DNA of 64,000 nucleotides from Rugamonas sp. A1-17 (GCA_025548565.1 JAJLPB010000013.1:186001-250000), one strand, 5' to 3'; positions 43,429 to 53,659 are shown, counted from the first letter of the stretch. Program-made: numbers and translations. Notes: generated by a model from the letters alone, not told the origin.

Positions 43429-44591
43429 GCTGCCGCTTTCTCGTTAATGTCGTTCCACACCTGGTCGTAGTAGGCCCGCACCAGCTTCATGTAGCGCGGG
43501 TCTTCCAGCAGGAAGGCGTCGTGGCCGTGCGGCGCGTCGATCTCCGCGTAGGTGACCTGGCGGCGGTTGCTGATCAGCGCCTGCACGATCTCCTGGCTGC
43601 GCTCCGGCGAGAAGCGCCAGTCGGTGGTGAACGAGGCCAGGAAGAACCTGGCCTTGGTGCCTGCGAGGGTCTTGGCCAGGTCGCCGCCGTGTGCGCGCGC
43701 CGGGTCGAAGTAGTCGAGCGCCTTGGTGATCAGCAGGTAGGTGTTGGCGTCGAAGTATTCGCTGAACTTGTCGCCCTGGTAGCGCAGGTAGGATTCGATT
43801 TCGAAATCCACGCCGAAGCCGAACTTGTAGTCGCCCGCCTCGGCAGGGTTATCTGCAACCGCCCTCAGCTTGCGGCCGAATTTTTCGGCCATGTCGTCGT
43901 CGGACAAATAGGTGATGTGGCCAACCATGCGCGCCACGCGCAGGCCGTTCTTCGGCACCACGCCGTGTTCATAGAAATCGCCGCCGTGGTAGTCGGGGTC
44001 CGACAGGATGGCCTGGCGGGCGACGTCGTTGAAGGCGATGTTCTGCGCCGACAGCCTGGCGGTGGAGGCGATCACCACGCAATGGCGCAGGCGGTCCGGG
44101 TACATGATGGACCAGGCCAGCGCCTGCATGCCGCCCAGCGACCCGCCCATGACGGCGGCGAACTGCGTGATGCCCAGCGCATCGGCCAGGCGCGCCTGGG
44201 CGTTGACCCAGTCCTCCACCGTGACCACGGGGAAGGCCGCGCCATAAGGCTTGCCGGTGGCGGGATTGACGTGCATGGGCCCGGTCGAGCCGAAGCACGA
44301 ACCCAGGTTGTTGATGCCGATGACGAAGAACTTGTCGGTGTCGAGCGATTTGCCCGGGCCGACCATATTGTCCCACCAGCCCTGGCTTTTCGGCTGGCCT
44401 TCGTATTCGCCGGCCACATGGTGCGAGGCGTTGAGCGCGTGGCAGACCAGCACCGCGTTCGATTTGTCGGCATTGAGGGTGCCGTAGGTTTCATACATCA
44501 GCATGTAGTCGCGCAGCGAGGCGCCGCTCTGCAGCGCCAGCGGCTGCGCAAAATGCATGGTTTGCGGAGTAACGTATCCTAAGGATGGCAT
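43425..44591 (-). CDS. metX: homoserine O-acyltransferase MetX
   Basis: An alpha/beta-hydrolase-fold enzyme (388 residues) that acylates homoserine in methionine synthesis. The nucleophile elbow is GGSLGGMQ (Ser151); [11 protein letters not shown] forms the oxyanion region, and the C-terminal triad lies in [10 protein letters not shown]. Acyl donor choice (acetyl- or succinyl-CoA) cannot be settled by eye; many proteobacterial MetX enzymes paired with MetW use succinyl-CoA. It begins a five-gene chain of overlapping genes. Confidence 0.95.
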   Translation of the reverse strand: MPSLGYVTPQTMHFAQPLALQSGASLRDYMLMYETYGTLNADKSNAVLVCHALNASHHVAGEYEGQPKSQGWWDNMVGPGKSLDTDKFFVIGINNLGSCFGSTGPMHVNPATGKPYGAAFPVVTVEDWVNAQARLADALGITQFAAVMGGSLGGMQALAWSIMYPDRLRHCVVIASTARLSAQNIAFNDVARQAILSDPDYHGGDFYEHGVVPKNGLRVARMVGHITYLSDDDMAEKFGRKLRAVADNPAEAGDYKFGFGVDFEIESYLRYQGDKFSEYFDANTYLLITKALDYFDPARAHGGDLAKTLAGTKARFFLASFTTDWRFSPERSQEIVQALISNRRQVTYAEIDAPHGHDAFLLEDPRYMKLVRAYYDQVWNDINEKAAA

Positions 44592-44635
44592 GTGGTTAGT
44601 TTTTTTAGGGGGCGGCCCCGCGGGCCATCTAACAA

Positions 44636-44662
44636 GGTGGAGCCGCGAGGATGGGCTCCACC
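44636..44662 (-). terminator. stem-loop terminator candidate after ptsI
   Basis: GGTGGAGCC and GGCTCCACC form a perfect 9-bp stem with a 9-base loop, 6 bases after the ptsI stop on the minus strand. The following bases TTGTTAG give only a weak U tract. It likely ends the PTS transcript before metX. Confidence 0.7.
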
Positions 44663-44667
44663 ACTTA

Positions 44668-46410
44668 CTACATCAACTGCAATTGTTCGACCGCGTCTGC
44701 AATTACGTTGGGTTCCATCGAGCGCATGATCTTGCGCGTTTGCGGCGTGATGAGCGCAAGGTCGCTGTTCAGGATTTCCTGCTTGACCGACAGCAGCTGC
44801 GCAGGATGCATCGAGAATTCGCGCAAGCCCATGCCCAGCAGCAGGCGGGTGAGCTTGACATCGCCCGCCATCTCGCCGCATACGGCCACGTCGATCCCGG
44901 CTTTATGCCCGGCCGCAATCGTCATCGAGATCAATTGCAGCACAGCCGGATGCAGCGGATTGTAAAGGTGCGCGACCTCATAATCAACCCGGTCGATCGC
45001 CAGCGTGTACTGGATCAGGTCATTGGTGCCGATGGACAGGAAGTCCATCCGCTTGACGAACATCGGCAGCGCCAGCGCGGCGGCCGGGATTTCGATCATC
45101 GCGCCGACGTCGACGTCGTCGTCGAACTTGACGTTGTGCTCGCGCAGCTCGGCCTTGGCCTGCGCGATCATCGCCAGCGACTGGTCGATCTCGAACGCGT
45201 GCGCCAGCATCGGGATCAGGATGCGCACCTTGCCGAAGGCCGACGCGCGCAGGATGGCGCGCAGCTGCGTCAGGAAGATCTGCGGCTCGGCCAGGCAGTA
45301 GCGGATCGCCCGCAGGCCCAGCGCCGGATTCAGGGCCGTGTGCTCGCTCTGGTCGAGCGGCTTGTCGGCGCCGATGTCGAGCGTGCGGATGGTCACCGGC
45401 CGGCCCTTCATCGCCACCACCGCGCGCTTGTACTGCTCGAACTGCTCGTCCTCGGACGGGATGCGGCTGTTGCGGCCCATGAACAGGAACTCGGAGCGGA
45501 ACAGGCCGACCCCGTTGGCGCCCGCCTCCATCGCGGACGGGCAATCGTCGGGCAGCTCGATGTTGGCCATCAGCTGGATCTCGACGCCGTCTTTGGTGAC
45601 GGCCGGGGTCTTCTTGAGTTTATTGAGCTTCTTGCGCGCGCGGGCGGCGGCGCCCTGGCGTTCGCGGTACTGCTCCAGCACCAGCGCGCTCGGATTGGCG
45701 ATCACCACGCCGGCGTCGCCGTCGATGATCAGCCAGTCGTCCTGCTCGATCAGGGCGGAGGCGCCGGACACGCCGACCGCGGCCGGGATGTCCAGGCTGC
45801 GGGCGACGATGGCCGTGTGCGAGTTCTGGCCGCCGACGTCGGTGACGAAGCCGATGAAGGAACGGTCGCGGAATTGCAGCATGTCGGCCGGCGAGATGTC
45901 GTGCGCGACGATGATCATCTGCGCCTGGAAGCCGTCCTCGCCGGTGGCGGCGGGCGGGATCTGCGCGGTGCCCATCAACACCTTCAGCACGCGCTCGGCC
46001 ACCTGCTGGATGTCGGCCTTGCGCTCGCGCAGGTAGGGATCTTCGATCTCGTCGAACTGCGCCGACAGCTCGTCGATCTGGGTCAGCAGCGCCCATTCGG
46101 CGTTGTAGTGGCGGGTGCGGATAATGTCGAGCGGCGCCTCCGAGATCATCGGATCGGACAGGATCAGCGCGTGGACGTCGATGAAGGCGCCCAGTTCGGT
46201 CGGCGCATCCTTCGGCAACTCGTTCCACAGCGTCTGCAGTTCCTTGTGCACCTGCGCCAGCGCCTGCTGCAGGCGCGACACTTCCGCCTCCAGATGCTCT
46301 TCCGCCACCAGGTAGTGCTTGACGTCCAGCGCGGCCGGCGCCATCCGGTGGGCGCGGCCGATGGCGATGCCGCGCGAAACCGGAATGCCATGCAGGGTGA
46401 AGGAAGCCAT
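44668..46410 (-). CDS. ptsI: phosphoenolpyruvate-protein phosphotransferase (PTS enzyme I)
   Basis: A 580-residue protein that takes phosphate from PEP and passes it to HPr. The N-terminal domain begins [20 protein letters not shown]; the active His198 is in [12 protein letters not shown]; the C-terminal TIM barrel has [34 protein letters not shown] and CGEMAGD. The start at 46410 is chosen for the family N-terminus; the frame is open further upstream across the ptsH end. No sugar permease genes are near, so the local PTS is probably regulatory. Confidence 0.96.
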   Translation of the reverse strand: MASFTLHGIPVSRGIAIGRAHRMAPAALDVKHYLVAEEHLEAEVSRLQQALAQVHKELQTLWNELPKDAPTELGAFIDVHALILSDPMISEAPLDIIRTRHYNAEWALLTQIDELSAQFDEIEDPYLRERKADIQQVAERVLKVLMGTAQIPPAATGEDGFQAQMIIVAHDISPADMLQFRDRSFIGFVTDVGGQNSHTAIVARSLDIPAAVGVSGASALIEQDDWLIIDGDAGVVIANPSALVLEQYRERQGAAARARKKLNKLKKTPAVTKDGVEIQLMANIELPDDCPSAMEAGANGVGLFRSEFLFMGRNSRIPSEDEQFEQYKRAVVAMKGRPVTIRTLDIGADKPLDQSEHTALNPALGLRAIRYCLAEPQIFLTQLRAILRASAFGKVRILIPMLAHAFEIDQSLAMIAQAKAELREHNVKFDDDVDVGAMIEIPAAALALPMFVKRMDFLSIGTNDLIQYTLAIDRVDYEVAHLYNPLHPAVLQLISMTIAAGHKAGIDVAVCGEMAGDVKLTRLLLGMGLREFSMHPAQLLSVKQEILNSDLALITPQTRKIMRSMEPNVIADAVEQLQLM

Positions 46411-46454
46411 AGGCGGACCTGTAGGGGTACGGGGACGGCTGCGTTCCGCCGGCA

Positions 46455-46724
46455 TTACTCGCCTTCGCCGAACTTGTCGTTGACCAGCGCCGTCAGTGCG
46501 GCGATGCAATCGCCCTCGTCGGCGCCGTCGGCTTCCAGCATGACCTTGGCGCCCTTGCCGGCGGCCAGCATCATCACGCCCATGATGGACTTGGCGTTGA
46601 TGCGGCGCGCGTTGCGGGTCAGCCAGACATCGCTCTGGAATTTAGCTGCCAGTTGGGTGAATTTGGCGGAGGCACGCGCATGCAAACCAAGCTTGTTGAT
46701 AATCTCAAGTTCTTGTTGAATCAT
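46455..46724 (-). CDS. ptsH: phosphocarrier protein HPr
   Basis: An 89-residue protein with the phosphorylated His15 in GLHARASAKF and the regulatory Ser46 in AKSIMGVMMLAA. Both sites have their usual contexts. It accepts phosphate from enzyme I and passes it to the EIIA protein upstream. It lies 80 bases downstream of the EIIA gene, with an intrinsic terminator between them. Confidence 0.96.
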   Translation of the reverse strand: MIQQELEIINKLGLHARASAKFTQLAAKFQSDVWLTRNARRINAKSIMGVMMLAAGKGAKVMLEADGADEGDCIAALTALVNDKFGEGE

Positions 46725-46757
46725 TTTTCTTTTGTCTCAATCAGAAATGCGCACTGC

Positions 46758-46788
46758 AAAAAACCGCCGCCATGCCTGCAAGCGGCGG
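46758..46788 (-). terminator. intrinsic terminator between EIIA gene and ptsH
   Basis: On the minus strand CCGCCGC, an 11-base loop and GCGGCGG are followed by six T residues (46763-46758). It sits 17 bases after the EIIA stop and ahead of ptsH, so part of the transcription from gshA-gshB-EIIA should stop here. Confidence 0.88.
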
Positions 46789-46804
46789 CCACATAAATCC
46801 GGCC

Positions 46805-47212
46805 TCAGGGTTGCCCGACCCTGATCCGGTTGTCGACGCGCACGGCCCCGCTCTGCGCGCCGGCCAGGGCCATCTCGACCACCACGTCCAGCGTGTCGCG
46901 GCGGTAGGTGATGGCGCGCAGCAGCATCGGCAAACTGATGCCCGCGATCACCTCCACCCGGCCGGCGTCCGCCAGACGGTTACAGCAATTGGCGGGCGTG
47001 CCGCCTTTGACGTCGGTGATGACCAGCACCCCGTCGCCCTCGTCGAGACGCTGGATCGCCGCCGAGGCCAGTGCCTGGACTTCGGCGAGATCCTGGTCGG
47101 CGACCACGTCGATCGCCTCCAGCCGCTCGGTCGGACCACGGAACACATGGGCGCAGGCGGCAATAAAAGCCTGTCCCAGTGGAGCGTGCGTCATAAGCAG
47201 TATGCCAACCAT
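46805..47212 (-). CDS. PTS EIIA component, mannose (ManX) type
   Basis: A 135-residue protein with the active His9 in LLMTHAPLGQAF and the EIIA-Man segments VLVITDVKGGTPANCCNRLA and EVIAGISLPMLLRAI. In betaproteobacteria this domain occurs alone, without EIIB and EIIC, and is thought to be a regulator rather than a sugar transporter. It follows gshB by 54 bases. Confidence 0.93.
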   Translation of the reverse strand: MVGILLMTHAPLGQAFIAACAHVFRGPTERLEAIDVVADQDLAEVQALASAAIQRLDEGDGVLVITDVKGGTPANCCNRLADAGRVEVIAGISLPMLLRAITYRRDTLDVVVEMALAGAQSGAVRVDNRIRVGQP

Positions 47213-47266
47213 ATTCTTAAACCGCCAGTGAGCGCGGACGTTTTTTGACGGCGTCCGGCATTATTG

Positions 47267-48229
47267 TTAATTTTTAACTTGTTTGCCCTGCGCCACGGCC
47301 GCTTCGACGGCGTCGAGGAACATCGCCGCCACCTGGAAGCCCGTTTGCTGGGTAATTTCCTGGAAGCAGGTTGGACTGGTGACATTCACTTCCGTGAGGC
47401 AATCACCAATAACATCTAATCCTACCAGCAACAGGCCACGGGCGGCCAGTATCGGGCCCAGGGCGTTGGCGATTTCCGCGTCGCGCTCGGTCAGCGGCTG
47501 GGCCTTGCCGACGCCGCCGGCCGCCAGGTTGCCGCGCACTTCGCCGTTCTGCGGGATGCGCGCCAGGCAATACGGCACCGGCTTGCCGCCGATCACCAGG
47601 ATGCGCTTGTCGCCGTGCACGATGTCGGGAATATAACGCTGCACCATGATGGTGCAGGCGCCGTTGTCGGTCAGCGTTTCGATGATGGAGCCGAGGTTCA
47701 TGCCGTCGGCCGTCACACGGAACACGCCGGCGCCGCCCATGCCGTCCAGCGGTTTGAGGATGATGTCGCCATGGTGCTTCTGGAAGGCGCGGATGCGGGC
47801 TTCGTCGGACGTCACCAGGGTCGGCGAGGTGTACTGGCTGAACTGGGCGATCGACAGCTTTTCGTTGTGGTCGCGGATCGCCGACGGCTTGTTGAACACC
47901 TGCGCGCCCTGCTTTTCGGCCAGCTCCAGCAGGTAGGTGCCGTAGATGTACTCCATGTCGAACGGCGGATCCTTGCGCTGGATGATGGCGTCGAAGTCGC
48001 CCAGGTTGGTTTCGTGGGACGGCGCCGCGCGGAACCAGTCGTGGCTGTCGCCGGTCATGGTGATCACGGCCGCGTTGGCATAGACCACGCCGCCGTCCAG
48101 CGCCATGTCGTTTTGCTCGAAGGCGTAGACGGTGTGGCCGCGCTTGGCAGCTTCCACCATCATGGCGTAGGTCGAGTCCTTGTAGGTCTTGAAGCTGGCC
48201 AGGGGATCGGCGAGGAAAGCTATTTTCAT
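47267..48229 (-). CDS. gshB: glutathione synthetase
   Basis: A 320-residue ATP-grasp enzyme that joins glycine to gamma-glutamylcysteine. Key segments are QRKDPPFDMEYIYGTYLLE, KPLDGMGGAGVFR, YIPDIVHGDKRI, LARIPQNGEVRGNLAAGG and DVIGDCLTEVNVTSPTC. The start at 48229 (MKIAFLADPL) matches the family; an in-frame ATG 12 bases upstream is possible. It is separated from gshA by a REP-like element. Confidence 0.96.
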   Translation of the reverse strand: MKIAFLADPLASFKTYKDSTYAMMVEAAKRGHTVYAFEQNDMALDGGVVYANAAVITMTGDSHDWFRAAPSHETNLGDFDAIIQRKDPPFDMEYIYGTYLLELAEKQGAQVFNKPSAIRDHNEKLSIAQFSQYTSPTLVTSDEARIRAFQKHHGDIILKPLDGMGGAGVFRVTADGMNLGSIIETLTDNGACTIMVQRYIPDIVHGDKRILVIGGKPVPYCLARIPQNGEVRGNLAAGGVGKAQPLTERDAEIANALGPILAARGLLLVGLDVIGDCLTEVNVTSPTCFQEITQQTGFQVAAMFLDAVEAAVAQGKQVKN

Positions 48230-48300
48230 GGGCGCATCCATTCGGGGTAATGCCTGATTTTAGCCGAGATTCGCCTGATGTACCGGCCGAGCCTGCCCGC

Positions 48301-48379
48301 GTCGTTCCCGCGCAGGCGGGAACCCATGCTGAGCGAGCGCAGTCGGCGTTCTATGGGTTCCCGCCTGCGCGGGAACGAC
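48301..48379. repeat. REP-like palindromic element, copy 2
   Basis: Two perfect 26-base inverted arms (48301-48326 and 48354-48379) flank a 27-base centre. Each arm is itself a hairpin (TTCCCGCGCAGGCGGGAA). The core GCGGGAACCCATGCTGAGC is shared with the element at 21759-21860. It directly follows the gshA stop codon (48381-48383) and lies between gshA and gshB. Confidence 0.88.
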
Positions 48380-48380
48380 G

Positions 48381-49682
48381 TCAGTACACTTCGGGGTTCG
48401 GATCGGTGCGTTCCATTTCCAGCGACGCCGCCAGCAGCGCCAGCCGCGCCACCACGCCGTACACGTAGAAACGGTTGGGCGCGGCCGTGCCGGGCTTGGC
48501 CTTCAGGTCCGGCACCGCGTGCTGCTGGGCGAACGCCAGCGGCACGTACTGCGAACCGGGCGCGTTGAGGTTCTGGTCGATGCCCTTCTCGGCGTGCACG
48601 CGGTAGAAGCCGCCCACCACGTAGCGGTCGATCATGTAGACCACCGGCTCGGCCACCGCGTCCTTGATGCTCTCGAAGGTCGGCACGCCTTCCTGGATGA
48701 TGAAGTCGGTCACTTCCTTGCCATCCTTGATGACGATCATTTTGTCGCGCTGGGCCTGGCTCAAGTCCTTGATTTCGCTGGAATCCTTGATCGTCAGGAT
48801 GCTGGTGCCGTAGGTCCCGGCGTCCGGCTTGACGATCACGAACGGCTTCTGGTCCTTCATGCCGTATTCCTTGTACTTCTTCTTGATCTTGGACAGCAAG
48901 GTGTCGACATTGGCGGCCAGGCAATCGTAGCCCTCGCCGGTGCGGAAGTTGACCGCGTCGCACTTGGCATGGAACGGGTTGAGCATCCACGGATCGACGC
49001 CGATCAACTTGCCGAACTTCTTGACCACCTCGTCGTAGGCGTTCATGTGGTTGCTCTTGCGGCGCAGGGCCCAGCCGGCGTGCAGCGGCGGCAGCAGGCT
49101 TTGCTCGTGGATGTTCTGCAAAATGTCAGGAATGCCGGCCGACAGGTCGTTGTTCAGCAGAATCGTGCACGGATCGAAATCCTTCAGGCCCAGGCGGCGG
49201 CCGTTGGCCGAGCGCACCAGCGGCTCGACCACCAGCATGTTTCCATCAGGCAAAGGCAGCGGGGTCGGCTGGGTGATCTCCGGCGACAGCGAACCCAGCC
49301 GTACGTGCAGGCCGGTCTGGCGGAAGATCTGCATCAGCCGGGCCACGTTCTGCCAATAGGTCGGATGGCGCTCGTGCACTTCCGGGATCACCAGCAGGTT
49401 GCGGGCATCGGGGCAATATTTGTCGATCGCGGCCATGGCGGCCTGCACCGACAACGGCAGCATTTCTGTCGCCAGGTGGTTGAAACCGCCGGGGAACAGG
49501 TTGGTATCGACCGGCGCCAGCTTGTAGCCGGCGTTGCGCATGTCGACCGAGCAATAGAACGGCGGCGTGTGTTCCTGCCACTCCAGGCGGAACCAGCGCT
49601 CAATGGCAGGCGTCGCGGCCAGGATCTTTTCTTCGAGGTCGAGCAGCGGTCCGGTCAGGGCCGTGGCGAGATGGGGAACCAT
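48381..49682 (-). CDS. gshA: glutamate--cysteine ligase, betaproteobacterial type
   Basis: First enzyme of glutathione synthesis. The 433-residue protein belongs to the type found in beta- and some other proteobacteria that is unrelated in length and sequence to E. coli GshA. It is recognised by CSVDMRNAGYKLAPVDTNLF, PGGFNHLATEML, VIPEVHERHPTYWQNVA and IVKPDAGTYGTSIL. The stop codon adjoins a REP-like element, with gshB beyond it. Confidence 0.93.
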   Translation of the reverse strand: MVPHLATALTGPLLDLEEKILAATPAIERWFRLEWQEHTPPFYCSVDMRNAGYKLAPVDTNLFPGGFNHLATEMLPLSVQAAMAAIDKYCPDARNLLVIPEVHERHPTYWQNVARLMQIFRQTGLHVRLGSLSPEITQPTPLPLPDGNMLVVEPLVRSANGRRLGLKDFDPCTILLNNDLSAGIPDILQNIHEQSLLPPLHAGWALRRKSNHMNAYDEVVKKFGKLIGVDPWMLNPFHAKCDAVNFRTGEGYDCLAANVDTLLSKIKKKYKEYGMKDQKPFVIVKPDAGTYGTSILTIKDSSEIKDLSQAQRDKMIVIKDGKEVTDFIIQEGVPTFESIKDAVAEPVVYMIDRYVVGGFYRVHAEKGIDQNLNAPGSQYVPLAFAQQHAVPDLKAKPGTAAPNRFYVYGVVARLALLAASLEMERTDPNPEVY

Positions 49683-49808
49683 GATTACTTCCTTAAATGA
49701 TGCGGGAGGACGACCCTCCAGGCACGCAGAACATCAGATATTACCGTGCAGATACCCCAAATCGGGGCGAAAACCCTATTTTAAAGGTGGAAATTGATGG
49801 AGGGGCGG

Positions 49809-49832
49809 TTAAATTCGGGTATCCGTATTTAA
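49809..49832. promoter_or_regulatory. near-perfect 10-bp inverted repeat upstream of GIY-YIG gene
   Basis: TTAAATTCGG and CCGTATTTAA flank the spacer GTAT, with a single mismatch between the arms. It lies in the 297-bp gap between the divergent gshA and GIY-YIG genes. It could be an operator or a short-lived hairpin; position is the only support. Confidence 0.35.
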
Positions 49833-49979
49833 CTGGCCGCGCTGGCTTGGGTTTCCTGGTTCAACCATCATCGCCTGCCAGAGCCGCTCGGCTATATACC
49901 GCCGGCGGAAGCTGAGGCAAACTATGGCAAGCAGTTGAGCAGTCAGACTATCCCGCATCGACAAACTCTTGGAGTTCAC

Positions 49980-50627
49980 ATGGGCTATATCTACTATCAG
50001 TTGAACCACGCTGCGTCCCTGCAAACGATGGTGCCCCCCGCGCTCGGCGGTGGAATGTTCGGCAACGCCGGCGTGCCACCGGGCATGACGAATTTTGCCG
50101 GGATTTATATCATCATCAATTGCAACGGCATACATAACCGCTATGTCGGCATCTCCACGAACATCGGAAGCCGGTTCGGGCCGCGCATGTCGGTCGTCAC
50201 CGAACTGGGGTTCGATGTACCGACAATGGCGAACATTTTTGTCGTGTGGGGGCAGGTGAAAGTGCGAAACGAAGGGTTGCCGATGGGAACACCCACTGCG
50301 GTGACGCCCGCGTGCTTTCCGCCGCCGCCGAACATCGTCTTTCCGACCTGGGCCGCGCCCGGGTGGGTCGTCGCTGCTCCGCCGGGGGCCGGGGCATTGA
50401 ACGCCGCCGTCGATGGCAATGTCATCAATCTCGAGCATCTGCTCGTGCGCTTCATTATGATGCGGCTGGGTGCCGGCGGCACAGTCTCGAACAATTTGCT
50501 GATGTTGCCATTTGCCCATCCAGGGGGCGGAGCGCCGTCCTTAAAAATCAAGTTTCACTCGGCTGCTTTCGGCCCATACAACGGTTTTACGGTGGCGGAT
50601 ACGCTGGCTCCGGGCTTTGTCTTTTAG
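49980..50627 (+). CDS. GIY-YIG-like domain protein of unknown role
   Basis: A 215-residue protein. Residues 41-43 read GIY and 55-57 read YVG in the context NRYVGISTNIGSRFGPRM, with Arg65 at the catalytic arginine position and Glu152 in NLEHLLVRFIMMRLG at the likely metal-binding site. The GIY ... YIG spacing (12 residues) fits the GIY-YIG nuclease fold. The N-terminus MGYIYYQLNHAASLQTM and the C-terminal 50 residues are not recognised. The ATG has a GGAG site 5 bases upstream. It is on the opposite strand to its neighbours, and its base composition is visibly more A+T-rich (one 60-base row counts to 43% G+C), so it was probably acquired. Confidence 0.7.
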   Translation: MGYIYYQLNHAASLQTMVPPALGGGMFGNAGVPPGMTNFAGIYIIINCNGIHNRYVGISTNIGSRFGPRMSVVTELGFDVPTMANIFVVWGQVKVRNEGLPMGTPTAVTPACFPPPPNIVFPTWAAPGWVVAAPPGAGALNAAVDGNVINLEHLLVRFIMMRLGAGGTVSNNLLMLPFAHPGGGAPSLKIKFHSAAFGPYNGFTVADTLAPGFVF

Positions 50628-50724
50628 ACGTTGAGGCGGCCTGCGGTTGCAATGCGGTTTCGCGCCGATTCGCGGCACACTTCCGCGCCGGGGTGCCGGA
50701 CAATATGCCGGTGCGGTATCGGTC

Positions 50725-50850
50725 TTACCGGGCGAGCGCCTTCAGGCCCTTGCCCAGTTCTTCCCTGACCGAGTTTTTCGACTGGTTGAGCGCGATCTCG
50801 TTTTGCATCTGCGCGATGGCGTTTTGCGCCAATTGGCCCGCCCGGCGCAT
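50725..50850 (-). CDS. possible 41-residue small protein or gene remnant
   Basis: Starts at ATG 50850 and encodes MRRAGQLAQNAIAQMQNEIA and a further 21 residues ending LGKGLKALAR. The composition is plausible for a helical protein. There is no ribosome site, and it begins just after the amtB terminator, so expression from that promoter is unlikely. It may be the remains of a longer gene cut by the GIY-YIG insertion. Confidence 0.25.
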   Translation of the reverse strand: MRRAGQLAQNAIAQMQNEIALNQSKNSVREELGKGLKALAR

Positions 50851-50865
50851 GCTAACGGCGCGGGT

Positions 50866-50901
50866 AAAAAAAAAATGCCGTCCAGCCTGGGCTGAACGGC
50901 A
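50866..50901 (-). terminator. intrinsic terminator after amtB
   Basis: TGCCGTTCAGCC and GGCTGGACGGCA (minus strand) pair with one mismatch around a two-base centre, followed by ten T residues (50875-50866). It lies 58 bases past the amtB stop and ends the porin-glnK-amtB transcript. Confidence 0.93.
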
Positions 50902-50958
50902 CGGCCTCCTGGGAGGCGCTTTCCGGCGGGCCCGCCACAGCGGACCCGGCACGGTTAA

Positions 50959-52536
50959 TCAGGCATGGTAAGCGGACTCGCCATGGCTGGTGATGTCCAG
51001 GCCTTCGCGTTCCTCTTCTTCCGGCACGCGCAGGCCGATGACGATGTCGACCAGCTTGTAGGCGATCAGCGAGACGATGGCCGACCACAGGATGGTGGTG
51101 CCGATCGCGGTCGCCTGGATGGTGACCTGGCTGACGATCGAGTACGGATCGGCCGACATCTTGTTGGTGACGTAGTCGAAGACGCCCTGGCCGCCCAGCG
51201 ATGGCGAAGCGAACACGCCGGTCAGCAGCGCGCCCAGGATGCCGCCGACGCCGTGCACGCCGAACACATCCAGCGAGTCATCCGCGCCCAGCAGGCGTTT
51301 CAGGCCGTTCACGCCCCACAGGCAGACCACACCAGCCAGCAGGCCGATGATCAGCGCGCCCATCGGACCGACGTAGCCGCAGGCCGGGGTGATGGCCACC
51401 AGGCCGGCAACGGCGCCCGAAGCGGCACCCAGCATCGAAGGCTTGCCCTTGACGATCCACTCGCCCAGCAGCCACGACATGGTGGCGGCGGCGGTGGCCA
51501 GCAGCGTGTTGACGAAAGCCAGCGCGGCGACGTCGCCCGCTTCCAGTGCCGAGCCGGCATTGAAACCGAACCAGCCCACCCACAGCAGCGAAGCGCCGAT
51601 CATGGTCATGGTCAGCGAGTGCGGCGCCATGGATTCGCGGCCGTAGCCGACGCGTTTGCCCATCATGTAGGCGCCCACCAGGCCGGCAACCGCGGCGTTG
51701 ATGTGCACCACGGTGCCGCCGGCGAAGTCCAGCGCGCCTTTTTGCCACAGGAAGCCGGCCTTGGCGGTTTCGGTCGCCAGCGTTGCCGCATCCTTGATCG
51801 CGTCAGGACCGGTCCAGAACCAGACCATGTGGGCGATCGGCAGGTAGGCGAAGGTGAACCACAGCACGACGAAGGCCAGCACGGCGGTGAACTTGGCGCG
51901 TTCGGCGAAGGACCCGACGATCAGGCCGCAGGTGATGGCGGCGAAGGTCGCCTGGAACACCACGTACACGAACTCGGGAATGACGACGCCTTTGCTGAAG
52001 GTGGCGGCGGTCGAGAAGGTGGCCTTGGCCGGATCCCAGATGCCGTTCAGGAACAGACGGTCGAATTTGCCGATGAAGGAATTGCCTTCGGTGAAGGCCA
52101 GCGAGTAGCCGTACACGCACCACAGCACGATGATCAGCGCGAAGATGGTGAACACCTGCAGCAGGATGGACAGCATGTTCTTGGAACGGACCAGGCCGCC
52201 GTAGAACAGCGCCAGGCCGGGAATCGACATCATGATGACCAGGATGGTCGACACCATCATCCAGGCGGTGTCGCCCTTGTTTGGAACGGGTGCCGGCGCG
52301 GCGGCGGCATCGGCCGCAGGGGCGGACGCGGCGGGGGCGGCAGCCGCAGGTGCCGGAGCGGCGGCCGGCGCGGCTTCAGGCGCGGCCGCTGCGGAAGCGG
52401 CCGGCGCGGCAGCCGCAGGGGCCGAGGCGGCCGGCGCCGAAGCGGCCGGCTTGGCGTCCTCGGCGTGCACCGGCGCGGACAGCGCGAACAGGACGGCAAC
52501 CCCAGCCAGCAACGTTGTTATAGTTTTTTTCATCAA
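50959..52536 (-). CDS. amtB: ammonium transporter AmtB
   Basis: A 525-residue inner-membrane ammonium channel. A signal peptide (about residues 1-25) is followed by a long Ala/Pro-rich stretch to about residue 85, then 11 membrane helices of the Amt family with MSIPGLALFYGGLVRSKNML, FAYLPIAHMVWFWTG, GGTVVHINAAVAGLVGAYM and DVFGVHGVGGILGALLTGVF. The low-complexity N-terminus is longer than usual. It lies 8 bases after glnK, its usual PII partner. Confidence 0.95.
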   Translation of the reverse strand: MMKKTITTLLAGVAVLFALSAPVHAEDAKPAASAPAASAPAAAAPAASAAAAPEAAPAAAPAPAAAAPAASAPAADAAAAPAPVPNKGDTAWMMVSTILVIMMSIPGLALFYGGLVRSKNMLSILLQVFTIFALIIVLWCVYGYSLAFTEGNSFIGKFDRLFLNGIWDPAKATFSTAATFSKGVVIPEFVYVVFQATFAAITCGLIVGSFAERAKFTAVLAFVVLWFTFAYLPIAHMVWFWTGPDAIKDAATLATETAKAGFLWQKGALDFAGGTVVHINAAVAGLVGAYMMGKRVGYGRESMAPHSLTMTMIGASLLWVGWFGFNAGSALEAGDVAALAFVNTLLATAAATMSWLLGEWIVKGKPSMLGAASGAVAGLVAITPACGYVGPMGALIIGLLAGVVCLWGVNGLKRLLGADDSLDVFGVHGVGGILGALLTGVFASPSLGGQGVFDYVTNKMSADPYSIVSQVTIQATAIGTTILWSAIVSLIAYKLVDIVIGLRVPEEEEREGLDITSHGESAYHA

Positions 52537-52544
52537 TCTTCCCC

Positions 52545-53659
<1,115 letters not shown>

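Larger units (their letters stand above)
50628..50958. other. 331-bp region without a confident gene
   Basis: Between the GIY-YIG stop and the amtB stop. Its right part holds the amtB terminator (50866-50901). The middle contains a weak minus-strand frame of 41 codons (50725-50850). The left 100 bases show nothing recognisable. Confidence 0.6.

Noticed and set aside
44592-44667. SAM-type riboswitch upstream of metX
   Set aside because: The gap to ptsI is only 76 bases and is mostly filled by the ptsI terminator. No SAM-II or SAM-I pairing pattern was found.
48226-48990. Minus-strand frame across the REP element encoding FPRRREP ... MGSRLRGND
   Set aside because: The peptide is the translation of the REP-like palindrome and overlaps gshA. 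Such frames arise wherever this repeat occurs and are not genes.
50962-52536. Frameshift or fusion at the Ala/Pro-rich start of amtB
   Set aside because: The frame is continuous from a signal peptide to the Amt core, and similar Ala/Pro linkers occur in many betaproteobacterial AmtB proteins.
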